Assembly: GCF_024714495.1 (NCBI RefSeq)
Contig: NZ_JAMZMJ010000001.1
Span: 248,001-312,000, forward strand
DNA length: 64,000 nucleotides
DNA from: Marinoscillum pacificum
Lineage (GTDB): Bacteria; Bacteroidota; Bacteroidia; Cytophagales; Cyclobacteriaceae
Direction: 5' to 3'
Shown: positions 1 to 7,676 of the stretch, piece by piece
Layout of the letters: the number at the start of each line of letters is the position of its first letter
How positions within the stretch are numbered: position 1 is the first letter of the stretch
The notes under the pieces: generated by a model
What the model saw: the letters and a program-made list of their open reading frames with translations, nothing else
Database searches by the model: none
What the model was told of the DNA's origin: nothing
Program-made: the position numbers and the translations under genes

Positions 1-1
1 C

Positions 2-595
2 AAGCCAGAAAGAGGAGTGGGGGCTATTTATGAAGCCTCCAGAATTCTGTATCAGTTCTATGAAGAGCTATCAGGAGAAGAGTTTTTGACGTTCAATCCT
101 GGTGCCATCGTAGGAGGAACTGAAACCTCCTATGATGCTAAAACCAAGTCTGGACAAGCTTTTGGTAAGAATAATGTCATAGCTCAGTCAGCTATTGTGA
201 CTGGTGACATTCGTTGCTTAAGCATGGAGCAGCTAAAACGAACACAAAATAAGATGGCAGAAATTGTTGCGCAAAACTTACCTCAAACATTGGCTACCAT
301 CACATTTAACGAAGGCTATCCTCCATTTCCTCCTAAGGACGGCAACTACGAACTGATGAAGCAATTTAGTCAGGTAAGTTCAGACCTGGGATTCGGTGAA
401 GTAACAGCAGTTAACCCTGCAGATGCAGGTGCAGCAGATATTTCCTTCACCGCCGAATTTGTTGATCGTGGAATAGACGGAATGGGTATGAGTGGCGCCA
501 ATGACCATTCGATAGATGAAATAGGATATACCTGGGCACTTCCTATGCAATCCAAGAGAACTGCTGTTTTGCTGTATCGTTTGCTACAAGACTAA
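2..595 (+). CDS. M20-family metallopeptidase, C-terminal part (5' end outside window)
   Basis: The reading frame is already open at base 2 (KPERGVGAIYEA...), so this is the 3' part of a gene that starts upstream. The visible 198 residues hold the end of an M20 lid/dimerisation domain (GDIRCLS) and the return into the catalytic domain (DAGAADISF, then GANDHSIDE near the end). In the family, the late His in such a motif helps bind the second zinc. M20 enzymes are zinc amino- or carboxypeptidases and deacylases. The metal ligands of the N-terminal half are out of view, so the substrate cannot be named. No signal peptide can be judged. The next gene lies 180 bp downstream and is probably a separate unit. 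Confidence 0.8.
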   Translation, partial: KPERGVGAIYEASRILYQFYEELSGEEFLTFNPGAIVGGTETSYDAKTKSGQAFGKNNVIAQSAIVTGDIRCLSMEQLKRTQNKMAEIVAQNLPQTLATITFNEGYPPFPPKDGNYELMKQFSQVSSDLGFGEVTAVNPADAGAADISFTAEFVDRGIDGMGMSGANDHSIDEIGYTWALPMQSKRTAVLLYRLLQD

Positions 596-608
596 TACTC
601 GTTCGTTA

Positions 609-650
609 GGGAATATTCCCATTCATTCGTGTATATTCCCATTCACACGA
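609..650. repeat. Palindrome plus 13-bp direct repeat in intergenic region
   Basis: GGGAATATTCCC at 609-620 is a perfect 12-bp palindrome. The 13-mer ATATTCCCATTCA occurs at 613-625 and again at 633-645, exactly 20 bp apart. TCGTGT at 627-632 can pair with ACACGA at 645-650. The arrangement fits a two-site operator for the gene at 776, or a weak hairpin ending the M20 transcript. No regulator is identified. Confidence 0.4.
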
Positions 651-775
651 CACCTACCATTAGGTAATCTGAATTATTGATAGCTTACTTTAGTGTGTAT
701 GATCAATCAGTACTTAAGCGATATTGATTGATATTATACCATCCATAACCTATCATTTAGACACTTTACGAAATT

Positions 776-1336
776 ATGCAATTAACTGCAGGGCTAAAAG
801 CCAAGCCTTTCCGCATGCAAGACGCTAGCGGTCGCACTATTGATTTACAAGATTTTAAGGGATCAAAAGTGCTCGTCAGTTTTTTTAGAGACGTTACTTG
901 TCCCTTCTGCAACTTACGAGTCCATTTTCTGTCTTCTAAAAAACAAGAATTAGAAGATTTAGGCCTTAAAATGATCTTCTTTTTTGAAAGCACAGGTGAG
1001 TTGCTGACTAAAAGTACTCATCACCGAAAGGTACATCCAGTTCCATTGGTCCCAGACCCGGAACATAAAATGTATGATCAATACGGCGTAGAATCGTCCA
1101 CTGGCAAAGTGTTGAAAACGATGTTTACCAAAGGAGCTTTCTCAGCAATGAAAGAAGGAAATTCATTTGAAACACCAACAGATAAAGAAGAGCATCTACG
1201 AGCAAGTTTGATTCCTGCAGACTTTCTTATTGATGAAAAGGGATACATCCACACAGCTCATTATGGTAAGAATGTAAGAGATCATTTACCCATAGAACAG
1301 ATAAAAGCATTCGCCAGACAATTGGTCGTAGGGTAG
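776..1336 (+). CDS. Peroxiredoxin-like (AhpC/TSA-family) protein
   Basis: This 186-residue protein has the AhpC/TSA thioredoxin fold. Its opening LKAKPFRMQDASGRTIDL is the usual redoxin start. It is followed by VLVSFFRDVTCPFCNLRV, with a CPFC thiol motif near residue 47, and a late LIPADFLIDEKGYI strand typical of the family. The paired cysteines suggest a thiol peroxidase or disulfide reductase acting in the cytoplasm, since no signal peptide is seen. The substrate is unknown. The long upstream gap (596-775) suggests its own promoter. The acyltransferase follows after 44 bp and could be cotranscribed. Confidence 0.75.
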   Translation: MQLTAGLKAKPFRMQDASGRTIDLQDFKGSKVLVSFFRDVTCPFCNLRVHFLSSKKQELEDLGLKMIFFFESTGELLTKSTHHRKVHPVPLVPDPEHKMYDQYGVESSTGKVLKTMFTKGAFSAMKEGNSFETPTDKEEHLRASLIPADFLIDEKGYIHTAHYGKNVRDHLPIEQIKAFARQLVVG

Positions 1337-1380
1337 TAAATGAAGTTTATGATTAATTTAGGAGTTTCAACAACCTAAAC

Positions 1381-2511
1381 ATGACCGATTTATCAACCAC
1401 CTTTAGAGATTCTAAGAACCATTACGTTATTCTGGATGGACTTAGAGGAATTGCAGCAATCATGGTAGTAATGTTTCATATCTTGGAAACATTCGCCATT
1501 GGAGATCCCTACAAGCAACTTGTTAACCATGGATATCTGGCCGTAGACTTCTTTTTCATGCTTTCAGGCTTTGTAATTGCCTATGCCTATGATGATCGCT
1601 GGTCAACCATGTCATTCAAAGAATTCGCCAAAAGAAGATTAATCAGATTACACCCAATGATCATCATGGGGATGTTGGTAGGGGCCATCTTATTCTATTT
1701 CCAGGATAGTCCAATGTTTCCTCCAATAGCTGACACACCGATACTTCAAATGCTGTTAGTAACATTGATTGGATTTACGCTGATTCCAATTCCTCCATCT
1801 ATGGACATACGAGGATGGCACGAGATGCACCCGTTGAATGGGCCAGCCTGGTCTTTGTTCTTCGAGTATGTAGCTAATATTTTGTATGCTGTTGCTCTTC
1901 GCAAATTGTCCAACGTGATTTTGGGAGTGTTAGCAGTATTGTCAGGTATTGCCTTGGTACATATGGCTCTTTCAACGGGTGGTGATGTAATAGGAGGATG
2001 GTCTCTTGCACCTAAGCAAATATGGATTGGTTCTGTGAGGTTGCTATATCCATTTTTAACAGGGATGTTAATCTCTCGATTGGTAAAACCTGGAAATATT
2101 AAAAATGCCTTTTTGTATTGTACATTAATCCTGGTGGTTGCACTGGCAATGCCGCGATTAGGTACCCCTGAATCTGAGTGGATGAACGGCATCTATGAAT
2201 CTGCCGTAATTCTGTTCATATTCCCAATAGTGATTTATTTGGGCGCTTCAGGTACCGTGAGTGGAAAGTTAAAGTCTTTCAATAAGTTTCTAGGTGATCT
2301 ATCGTACCCACTTTATATCACACATTACACAGTGGTCTACACTTACATGGCCTGGGTTACTAGAAATAACGTTGAAATCAACTCTACAAAAAACATCCTG
2401 ATGGCATCAGCGGTGTTCGTTATAAGTATAGTACTCGCTTTCTTTATTGCTAAGTGGTATGATGCACCGGTGAGAAAGTGGCTAACAAATAAGTTTATTG
2501 GGCGCTCATAA
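1381..2511 (+). CDS. Acyltransferase 3 family membrane protein
   Basis: This 376-residue integral membrane protein begins with LDGLRGIAAIMVVMFH (about residues 18-33). That is the hallmark of acyltransferase-3 enzymes (OafA/NodX type), which contain a catalytic histidine in the first helix. The FFFMLSGFVIAYAY segment and the late SYPLYITHY segment are also family signatures, and about ten hydrophobic helices follow one another. Such enzymes O-acylate surface polysaccharides or exported small molecules. The acceptor is unknown and no polysaccharide genes adjoin it. It may share a transcript with the peroxiredoxin-like gene. Length is normal for the family. Confidence 0.85.
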   Translation: MTDLSTTFRDSKNHYVILDGLRGIAAIMVVMFHILETFAIGDPYKQLVNHGYLAVDFFFMLSGFVIAYAYDDRWSTMSFKEFAKRRLIRLHPMIIMGMLVGAILFYFQDSPMFPPIADTPILQMLLVTLIGFTLIPIPPSMDIRGWHEMHPLNGPAWSLFFEYVANILYAVALRKLSNVILGVLAVLSGIALVHMALSTGGDVIGGWSLAPKQIWIGSVRLLYPFLTGMLISRLVKPGNIKNAFLYCTLILVVALAMPRLGTPESEWMNGIYESAVILFIFPIVIYLGASGTVSGKLKSFNKFLGDLSYPLYITHYTVVYTYMAWVTRNNVEINSTKNILMASAVFVISIVLAFFIAKWYDAPVRKWLTNKFIGRS

Positions 2512-2555
2512 TCAGATTGTTTATTCTTGTAATTATTAACTAATCATATCTACCA

Positions 2556-3320
2556 ATGAAATTTCATAACCTAACCTATGTGGCATTGGCCTTAACCTTT
2601 GCTTGTTCATCACCAAAAACGGAATCTAATACAGAGTCTGAAACTGTAGAAGAAACAAAAGAAGAGGTTGTTGCTGTTGAAGAAAAACCTGCTGTTTGTA
2701 TCTGGGATAATATTTCTGTCCGTGAGACTCCATCAGCAAAAGGTAAGTGGTTAACCTCTATTAGTTTGGGGGAGTCATTAACCTATGTTGGACTTACAGC
2801 TATAGATAGCAGCGATAAGAACCGTGAATACATGAAAGTACAGTTGAATGATGGCACTGAAGGTTGGTCCGCTGCTGATTTCATTATTCCTGAAGGAGAA
2901 ATCGGTGTTTTCTTAGAAGAAACATTCATTTACAATCGTCCGGACTTGTTAACGAAAAGTGATAAAATGTATGAGCGTCTAGATATCATAGCGGTTCAAA
3001 ACACACAAGACGATTGGCAAGAAGTGATTGGTAAGAGATCTGAAGGCAAATGGATTGATAGCGGTTGGATTAAAAAGGGGAAATTATCTTTTAAACCAAT
3101 TGATATCGCTGCAGCCAAGTTCTTGAAGGATGCTCTATCCAAAGACACTGAGGAAGAGAGTCTTGAATCGCTAAATATGATTCTTGAAAACCCAGACTTA
3201 AAAGAGTCTTCCATCATGACTGATGTGCGGGCTGCAGTAAATGAAATTTCTGGTGTTGGTGAAGAAATGATGCTTTCTGATACCTTAACAGAAGTGAGCG
3301 AAGAAGCAATTGGGGAATAA
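2556..3320 (+). CDS. Lipoprotein with SH3-like domain
   Basis: The 254-residue product has a short hydrophobic leader ending in LTFACSS, a lipobox with the acceptor Cys near residue 17, so it should be a membrane-anchored lipoprotein. A Glu/Thr-rich linker follows. An SH3b-like segment covers about residues 47-105 (ISVRETPSAKGKWL, then the YVGLTAID and GWSAADF region). A second, weaker SH3-like segment may cover residues 110-175. The C-terminal 70 residues are acidic and helical. SH3b domains often bind cell-wall peptides, but nothing here shows a ligand. It ends at a strong bidirectional terminator shared with the opposing yaaA gene. Confidence 0.7.
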   Translation: MKFHNLTYVALALTFACSSPKTESNTESETVEETKEEVVAVEEKPAVCIWDNISVRETPSAKGKWLTSISLGESLTYVGLTAIDSSDKNREYMKVQLNDGTEGWSAADFIIPEGEIGVFLEETFIYNRPDLLTKSDKMYERLDIIAVQNTQDDWQEVIGKRSEGKWIDSGWIKKGKLSFKPIDIAAAKFLKDALSKDTEEESLESLNMILENPDLKESSIMTDVRAAVNEISGVGEEMMLSDTLTEVSEEAIGE

Positions 3321-3337
3321 GACCCTATAGGAATAAA

Positions 3338-3376
3338 AGAAAAGCCATCGTGTTCAATGTGTCACGATGGCTTTTT
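3338..3376. terminator. Bidirectional intrinsic terminator
   Basis: AAAGCCATCGTG (3341-3352) pairs perfectly with CACGATGGCTTT (3363-3374), and there are A/T runs on both sides. It sits between two convergent genes, so it can stop transcription from both. Confidence 0.9.
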
Positions 3377-3380
3377 CATT

Positions 3381-4145
3381 TTACCCTCTCTTAAATGCGA
3401 AGAGGTTCGCATTGGAACTCTCCTCATCGAAGTAGTAATCCTCGTAATTAAACGCTTTAAGATCCTCTACATCAGTGATTTTATTCTTGATAATGTAACG
3501 AGACATTAAACCACGTGCTTTTTTAGCGAAAAAGGAGATGATTTTATACTCTCCATTCTTATAATCTTTAAAATCAACATCGATCACATTTGCTTTAAGC
3601 TCCTTTAAATCAACGGCTTTAAAGTATTCTTGTGAAGCTAAGTTGATCAATGTATTATCACCTTGCTCGCGAAGGTCTCGTCTTAGTTTCTTGGCAATTT
3701 TATCTCCCCAGTAATCATATAGATTTTTAGAACCGTTTACATATACTGAAGTCCCCATTTCTAGTCGATAAGGCTGTATAGCATCCAAAGGTCTCAACAA
3801 GCCATATAGTCCAGACAAAATTCTGAAGTGATCTTGCGCATAGGCAACATCTGATTCATCAAATGAAGCGGCATCCAACCCTACATAAACATCACCTTGA
3901 AAAGCGTACATCGCTTGCTTAGAATTCTTCTCCGTATGTCTGGAAGAAAAGGCTTGAAATCGTTCTACGTTCAAAGAAGCAAGATTGTCACTGATGCTCA
4001 TCATTTGCTGAAGATCCTCTTCAGACTTCTCCTTCATCTTTTCAAGAAGCTCCTTCGCATCACCAAAAAGGCGCGCTTTGGTGCGTTCACCATCTATTCT
4101 TGTTTCAAAATCTAATGTCTTAGCTGGGGATACGATTGCAATCAT
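3381..4145 (-). CDS. yaaA: Peroxide stress protein YaaA
   Basis: This 254-residue protein matches the YaaA/DUF328 family over its full length. It opens with MIAIVSPAKTLDFE and contains RILSGLYGLLRPLD (about residues 88-101) and the late ISFFAKKARGLMSRYI segment, all family hallmarks. In E. coli, YaaA lowers free intracellular iron during peroxide stress and binds DNA. It should be cytoplasmic. The gene is monocistronic on the minus strand and ends at the bidirectional terminator. The length fits the family and the start is unambiguous. Confidence 0.92.
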   Translation of the reverse strand: MIAIVSPAKTLDFETRIDGERTKARLFGDAKELLEKMKEKSEEDLQQMMSISDNLASLNVERFQAFSSRHTEKNSKQAMYAFQGDVYVGLDAASFDESDVAYAQDHFRILSGLYGLLRPLDAIQPYRLEMGTSVYVNGSKNLYDYWGDKIAKKLRRDLREQGDNTLINLASQEYFKAVDLKELKANVIDVDFKDYKNGEYKIISFFAKKARGLMSRYIIKNKITDVEDLKAFNYEDYYFDEESSNANLFAFKRG

Positions 4146-4358
4146 TTTATCTATTAATGCTTTTAATTCTCTACGATCAACGGAAACGACTCAGTTTCTG
4201 GATGCGAAGATAAAAGGCTCAGGTTAACTAAATCTTATACCTAATAAGGATTTCTTAATGACCTTGTTAGCACTTCAATAAAACATAGAACTCATCAGGA
4301 AAAACTCTTGAGCTATCTTCACATGTCTTTGGTCTAATTTGTATCTTGCAATAGATTC

Positions 4359-5702
4359 ATGAACCCTTCCAAAACCCTATATGCCGTTATTGATACCGAA
4401 ACCACTGGTGGTACACCAAGGTTTTCGAAACTGACGGATATATCCATTTTTATCACAGATGGTGAACAGGTTTTAGATGAATATTCGTCCCTCATCAATC
4501 CAGGCATTCCTATTCCACCATTTATTACTCAGTTAACTGGTATAGATGATGAAATGGTGGCAGGTGCTCCTCGATTTGAAGAAATAGCCAAGGATATCGT
4601 CGAAATCACAGATAATGTGGTGTTTGTAGCGCACAATGTCAACTTTGACTATGGCATGTTGCAGCACGAGTTTGCACTGTTAGGATATACCTATGAGCGC
4701 AAAAAGCTCTGTACCGTTCGATTGTCCAGAAAGTTTTTGCCAGATCATCGGAGTTACAGCTTAGGTAGAATTTGCCAGGATTTAGGGATTCCAATCAATG
4801 GTAGACACAGAGCTCGAGGCGATGCAGAAGCTACTGTGGAATTGTTCAAGATCATTTATCAGGAATCTGGTGGTCATCCGACCATGGCTAATGAAAAGTG
4901 GGTTAAGTCGCTTCCAGCACACATGGATCGAGAGCTCATTGATCGATTGCCAGAGGAGCCAGGTTTATATTATCTGTACGATGCCGAAGGAAGTCCATTA
5001 TATGTCGGAGCGAATAAGAATGTATTCAAAGCGGTAACCAAACAAATACAAAGCACCTCTAAAAAGTCTAAAGATCTGATGTCTGTCATTGCAGATATTG
5101 ATTTTGAGTTGACTGGAAGTGAACTGATTGCTCAGCTAAGATTGCAAGAGGAAAGAGAGCGACTGGAACCACATTTCAATTATGTGAAGTCTAAGACCAA
5201 ATGGCAAATCGCTACTCATCCGGACTTGTTTGGCTATTTAAACCTTACGGTTATTCCTGGTGAATCAGGCAACGGACAAGCCTTTATTTCCAAGAAAGAA
5301 GCGTTAACCTTTTTAGAAAAAGTCACTAAAAACTATCACCTCTGCAAACCATTGGTAGGTTTAGGGTCTGCTTGTGAAGGCGCATGTTTAGGAGCTTGTA
5401 AACAACAGGAGAAGTCAGATTCCTATAATGATCGAGTGGAATCCGCCTTGCAATCAAGAAACTTTGATCGTAGTAGCTTTATCATATTGGATCAAAGACA
5501 ATCTGTGAACCATGATCAGCCATTCATTTTAGTAGAAGATGATCAATACATCGGATACGGGCTGGTAGATATACAAGAAGAAGGAATCGGAGACTTTCAT
5601 TCCCTCAAAGATCGAGTGAACCCAGATAGTCAGACTGCAGAGAAAATAACCATAATTCAAACCTATTTATCTAAAAATAAACCTAAGATCATTTATGCGT
5701 AA
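4359..5702 (+). CDS. DnaQ-like 3'-5' exonuclease fused to GIY-YIG nuclease domain
   Basis: The N-terminal 180 residues form a DEDD exonuclease. They show VIDTETTG (residues 11-18), HNVNFDYG, and HRARGDAEAT, the DEDDh motif III. A GIY-YIG module follows at about residues 200-280 (GLYYLYDAEG, then LYVGANKN). After it comes a cysteine cluster (CKPLVGLG, CEGACLGAC) like the region after the UvrC/Cho nuclease. This architecture is known in bacteria as an epsilon-subunit/Cho-type fusion and is tied to nucleotide excision repair or DNA end trimming. In LYVGANKN the Lys that usually follows Gly is displaced. The gene overlaps the next one by 8 bp, so the two are cotranscribed. Confidence 0.85.
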   Translation: MNPSKTLYAVIDTETTGGTPRFSKLTDISIFITDGEQVLDEYSSLINPGIPIPPFITQLTGIDDEMVAGAPRFEEIAKDIVEITDNVVFVAHNVNFDYGMLQHEFALLGYTYERKKLCTVRLSRKFLPDHRSYSLGRICQDLGIPINGRHRARGDAEATVELFKIIYQESGGHPTMANEKWVKSLPAHMDRELIDRLPEEPGLYYLYDAEGSPLYVGANKNVFKAVTKQIQSTSKKSKDLMSVIADIDFELTGSELIAQLRLQEERERLEPHFNYVKSKTKWQIATHPDLFGYLNLTVIPGESGNGQAFISKKEALTFLEKVTKNYHLCKPLVGLGSACEGACLGACKQQEKSDSYNDRVESALQSRNFDRSSFIILDQRQSVNHDQPFILVEDDQYIGYGLVDIQEEGIGDFHSLKDRVNPDSQTAEKITIIQTYLSKNKPKIIYA

Positions 5703-6624
5703 GATGCATGCACTAGGGCTTATAGCCTTTTCGGCGCTAGTAGCCGTCCACTGTTCATCACTTAAGAAAGAAACTCCTTCGGAAGAAGAGACGAATAGCA
5801 TCGTTGCAACAGGAGCGGAGCTTCAAACTGTTTCTGATCAGTTCAAATTCACCGAAGGACCTGCGAGTGATAAAGAAGGTAATGTCTACTTCACAGACCA
5901 ACCAAATGATGACATCTGGAAATGGTCTCCTGATGGCTCTTTGGTCAAGTTTATGGACACCACAGGTCGTTCCAATGGGTTATACATTGATGATGAAGGC
6001 TATTTGTTAGCTGCAGCAGATCAGGACAATGAACTATGGAAAATCAATCTACAAGACAAATCACACGAAGTGCTTTTGAAGGGTTGGCAAGGTATGAAGT
6101 ACAATGGTCCAAACGATATGTGGTTGGATAAGAAAGGTGGTATTTACTTCACCGATCCATTGTACAAAAGAGTTTATTGGACGGATACCTTGTATGAACA
6201 AACGACTTGCAATGTATTCTATCTTCCTCCAGGAGCTGATACACCAATTGTGCAGGATACTACGTTGATTCGTCCAAATGGGATCATTGGCACTCCGAAT
6301 CAAAAATATTTGTATGTAGCTGACAATACAGGTAAGAAACTCTACCGCTATGAAATTGGAGCTGATGGCAATCTTCAGAATAAGATGCTTTTCGCAGATA
6401 CTGGATCTGACGGGATGACAATAGATAACGAAGGTAATATTTATATCACAGGAGATGGTGTGACGGTTTACAATAGCTCAGGGGAAAAGATCCACCATAT
6501 TCCAATTGATAGAAGCTGGACAGCCAATGTAACGTTTGGTGGCCCTGATCAGGATATTTTATTCATTACGGCAATGAACTCTGTCTTCACTTTGAAGATG
6601 AATGTTCATGGGGTGAGATGGTAA
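5695..6624 (+). CDS. SMP-30/gluconolactonase-family lipoprotein
   Basis: This 309-residue protein has a leader ending in LVAVHCSS (lipobox Cys near residue 20). The mature part is a six-bladed SMP-30/LRE-like propeller with FTEGPASDKEGNVYFTD, SNGLYIDDEG, YNGPNDMWLD and RPNGIIGT. The Glu, Asn and Asp residues in these motifs match the metal-binding set of gluconolactonases. It probably hydrolyses a sugar lactone or related ester at the cell surface or in the periplasm. Its start lies inside the end of the exonuclease gene, and a perfect 17-bp terminator hairpin follows the stop. Confidence 0.85.
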   Translation: MRKMHALGLIAFSALVAVHCSSLKKETPSEEETNSIVATGAELQTVSDQFKFTEGPASDKEGNVYFTDQPNDDIWKWSPDGSLVKFMDTTGRSNGLYIDDEGYLLAAADQDNELWKINLQDKSHEVLLKGWQGMKYNGPNDMWLDKKGGIYFTDPLYKRVYWTDTLYEQTTCNVFYLPPGADTPIVQDTTLIRPNGIIGTPNQKYLYVADNTGKKLYRYEIGADGNLQNKMLFADTGSDGMTIDNEGNIYITGDGVTVYNSSGEKIHHIPIDRSWTANVTFGGPDQDILFITAMNSVFTLKMNVHGVRW

Positions 6625-6640
6625 ATTGAAAGCCTTATTA

Positions 6641-6680
6641 AACATAAAAGGTCTGAGCTTCAACTCAGACCTTTTATGTT
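6641..6680. terminator. Bidirectional intrinsic terminator
   Basis: A 17-bp perfect stem pairs 6641-6657 with 6664-6680 around a 6-nt loop. The outer part is A/T-rich on both sides. It lies between the convergent SMP-30 and HPF genes. Confidence 0.9.
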
Positions 6681-6707
6681 TTACAGGGTCATATGATTTT
6701 TTTCAGA

Positions 6708-7013
6708 CTAATGATGCTCTTTGTGCATTTCCTTATGACGTCTAAGGGCTACTTTTAGCGCATCATGTACTTCATGTGCAGCAGTTCCTAGATCAACAGC
6801 TTGCTTAGCAATGAAAATATCTTTTCCAGGCATATTCACTCTAATACTCACTTCATGATCTTCTTTAGCCGATTCAGAGCCTGCTTTAAGGTATAAATCA
6901 GCATTCACGGCCATGTCATTAAACTTGTCCAGGTCTTCAAACATTTGTTTGTAATGCTCTTTCTGACCTTCACTTAGTTGTACATCCTTAAACTCTATAT
7001 TAATTGGAATCAT
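6708..7013 (-). CDS. HPF/RaiA-family ribosome hibernation factor
   Basis: This is a 101-residue short-form hibernation-promoting-factor domain. It starts with an IEFKDVQLSEGQKEHY strand-helix. It then has YLKAGSESAKEDHEVSIRVNMPGKDIFIAKQ and ends in VHDALKVALRRHKEMHKEHH, the basic C-terminal helix that contacts 16S rRNA in the family. It lacks the C-terminal dimerisation domain of long HPF. It should bind idle 30S subunits in stationary phase. It is monocistronic, converging on the SMP-30 gene. Confidence 0.82.
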   Translation of the reverse strand: MIPINIEFKDVQLSEGQKEHYKQMFEDLDKFNDMAVNADLYLKAGSESAKEDHEVSIRVNMPGKDIFIAKQAVDLGTAAHEVHDALKVALRRHKEMHKEHH

Positions 7014-7336
7014 TTTGTCTATTTAATTTTAATTATCATGATGCTCTCCAATAGAACACCGAACTGCATAATTAACCAAGTTTAGATCCCAAATGTTAGG
7101 CAAGAACCTGAATATTCTACTAGCCATTCGTATGTTTTTAAGGATTTACAATCCCGAAACTGGAATATGAGAATTTATAATCTGATGCTTATGTTCAAAC
7201 AAGAAGTAAGGCTCTCAGTCAATTCTCCTTTTCAGTCATGAGCAAATAAACTTTCATCAATCATTGTCAATACAATGCTTATTCTGAATATTTGCCAAGG
7301 AATGAGCAATCATTCCGCGTTCTTATATTAATTCTC
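7014..7336. other. Intergenic stretch before the riboswitch
   Basis: This 323-bp stretch between the divergent hpf-like gene and the riboswitch has no open frame of note and no clear repeat. It should hold the promoters for both genes. I cannot assign the elements securely. Confidence 0.3.
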
Positions 7337-7340
7337 AAGC

Positions 7341-7508
7341 CGTTTGAGGTTCCGGTTCCTAGGAATTCGGATTAAAAAGGAATCATGTGAAAATCATGAG
7401 CTGTCGCGCAACTGTAAGTCTGAAAACGCTGCAATTAACCACAGGTCACTGATCGCCAACAGGCGGTTGGGAAGGCCAATTGCAGTCAGACAAGCCAGGA
7501 TACTTGCC
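7341..7508 (+). ncRNA. Cobalamin (AdoCbl) riboswitch aptamer
   Basis: The segment carries the signature B12 core GAGCTGTCGCGC-AACTGTAAG at 7398-7418. It begins with GAGGTTCCGGTTCC (7346-7359) and ends with a B12-box-like GCCAGGATACTTGCC at 7494-7508. The internal arms GCCAACAGGCGGTTGGGAAGGC (7455-7476) are as expected for this class. It precedes metE, the B12-independent methionine synthase, a standard target: when cobalamin is present the B12-dependent enzyme MetH suffices and metE is shut off. The expression platform is listed separately. Confidence 0.93.
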
Positions 7509-7524
7509 CTAAACGAATTGACAA

Positions 7525-7676
7525 ATGCTTTCGCGATTTGAAGTAGTTGTCAGGCAACATGTACACCACGTACATTTTACCTTACCTATCACAATTCCGA
7601 AAGCATACTTCAATCAACTTCACATCTGAGTGGATGTGTCGCATTCTTTTATCTAAAAAATAAACTGAAGTATGCT
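7525..7676 (+). promoter_or_regulatory. Riboswitch expression platform: metE start-codon sequestering stem
   Basis: AGCATACTTCA at 7602-7612 is perfectly complementary over 11 bp to TGAAGTATGCT at 7666-7676. The latter contains the metE ATG at 7672-7674. An upstream ATGCTTTCG at 7525-7533 is perfectly complementary to CGAAAGCAT at 7598-7606, overlapping the anti-start arm. The two pairings exclude each other, as expected for a translational switch. A small hairpin (CACATC/GATGTG, 7621-7638) lies in the loop. No U-tract terminator is clear. Confidence 0.65.
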
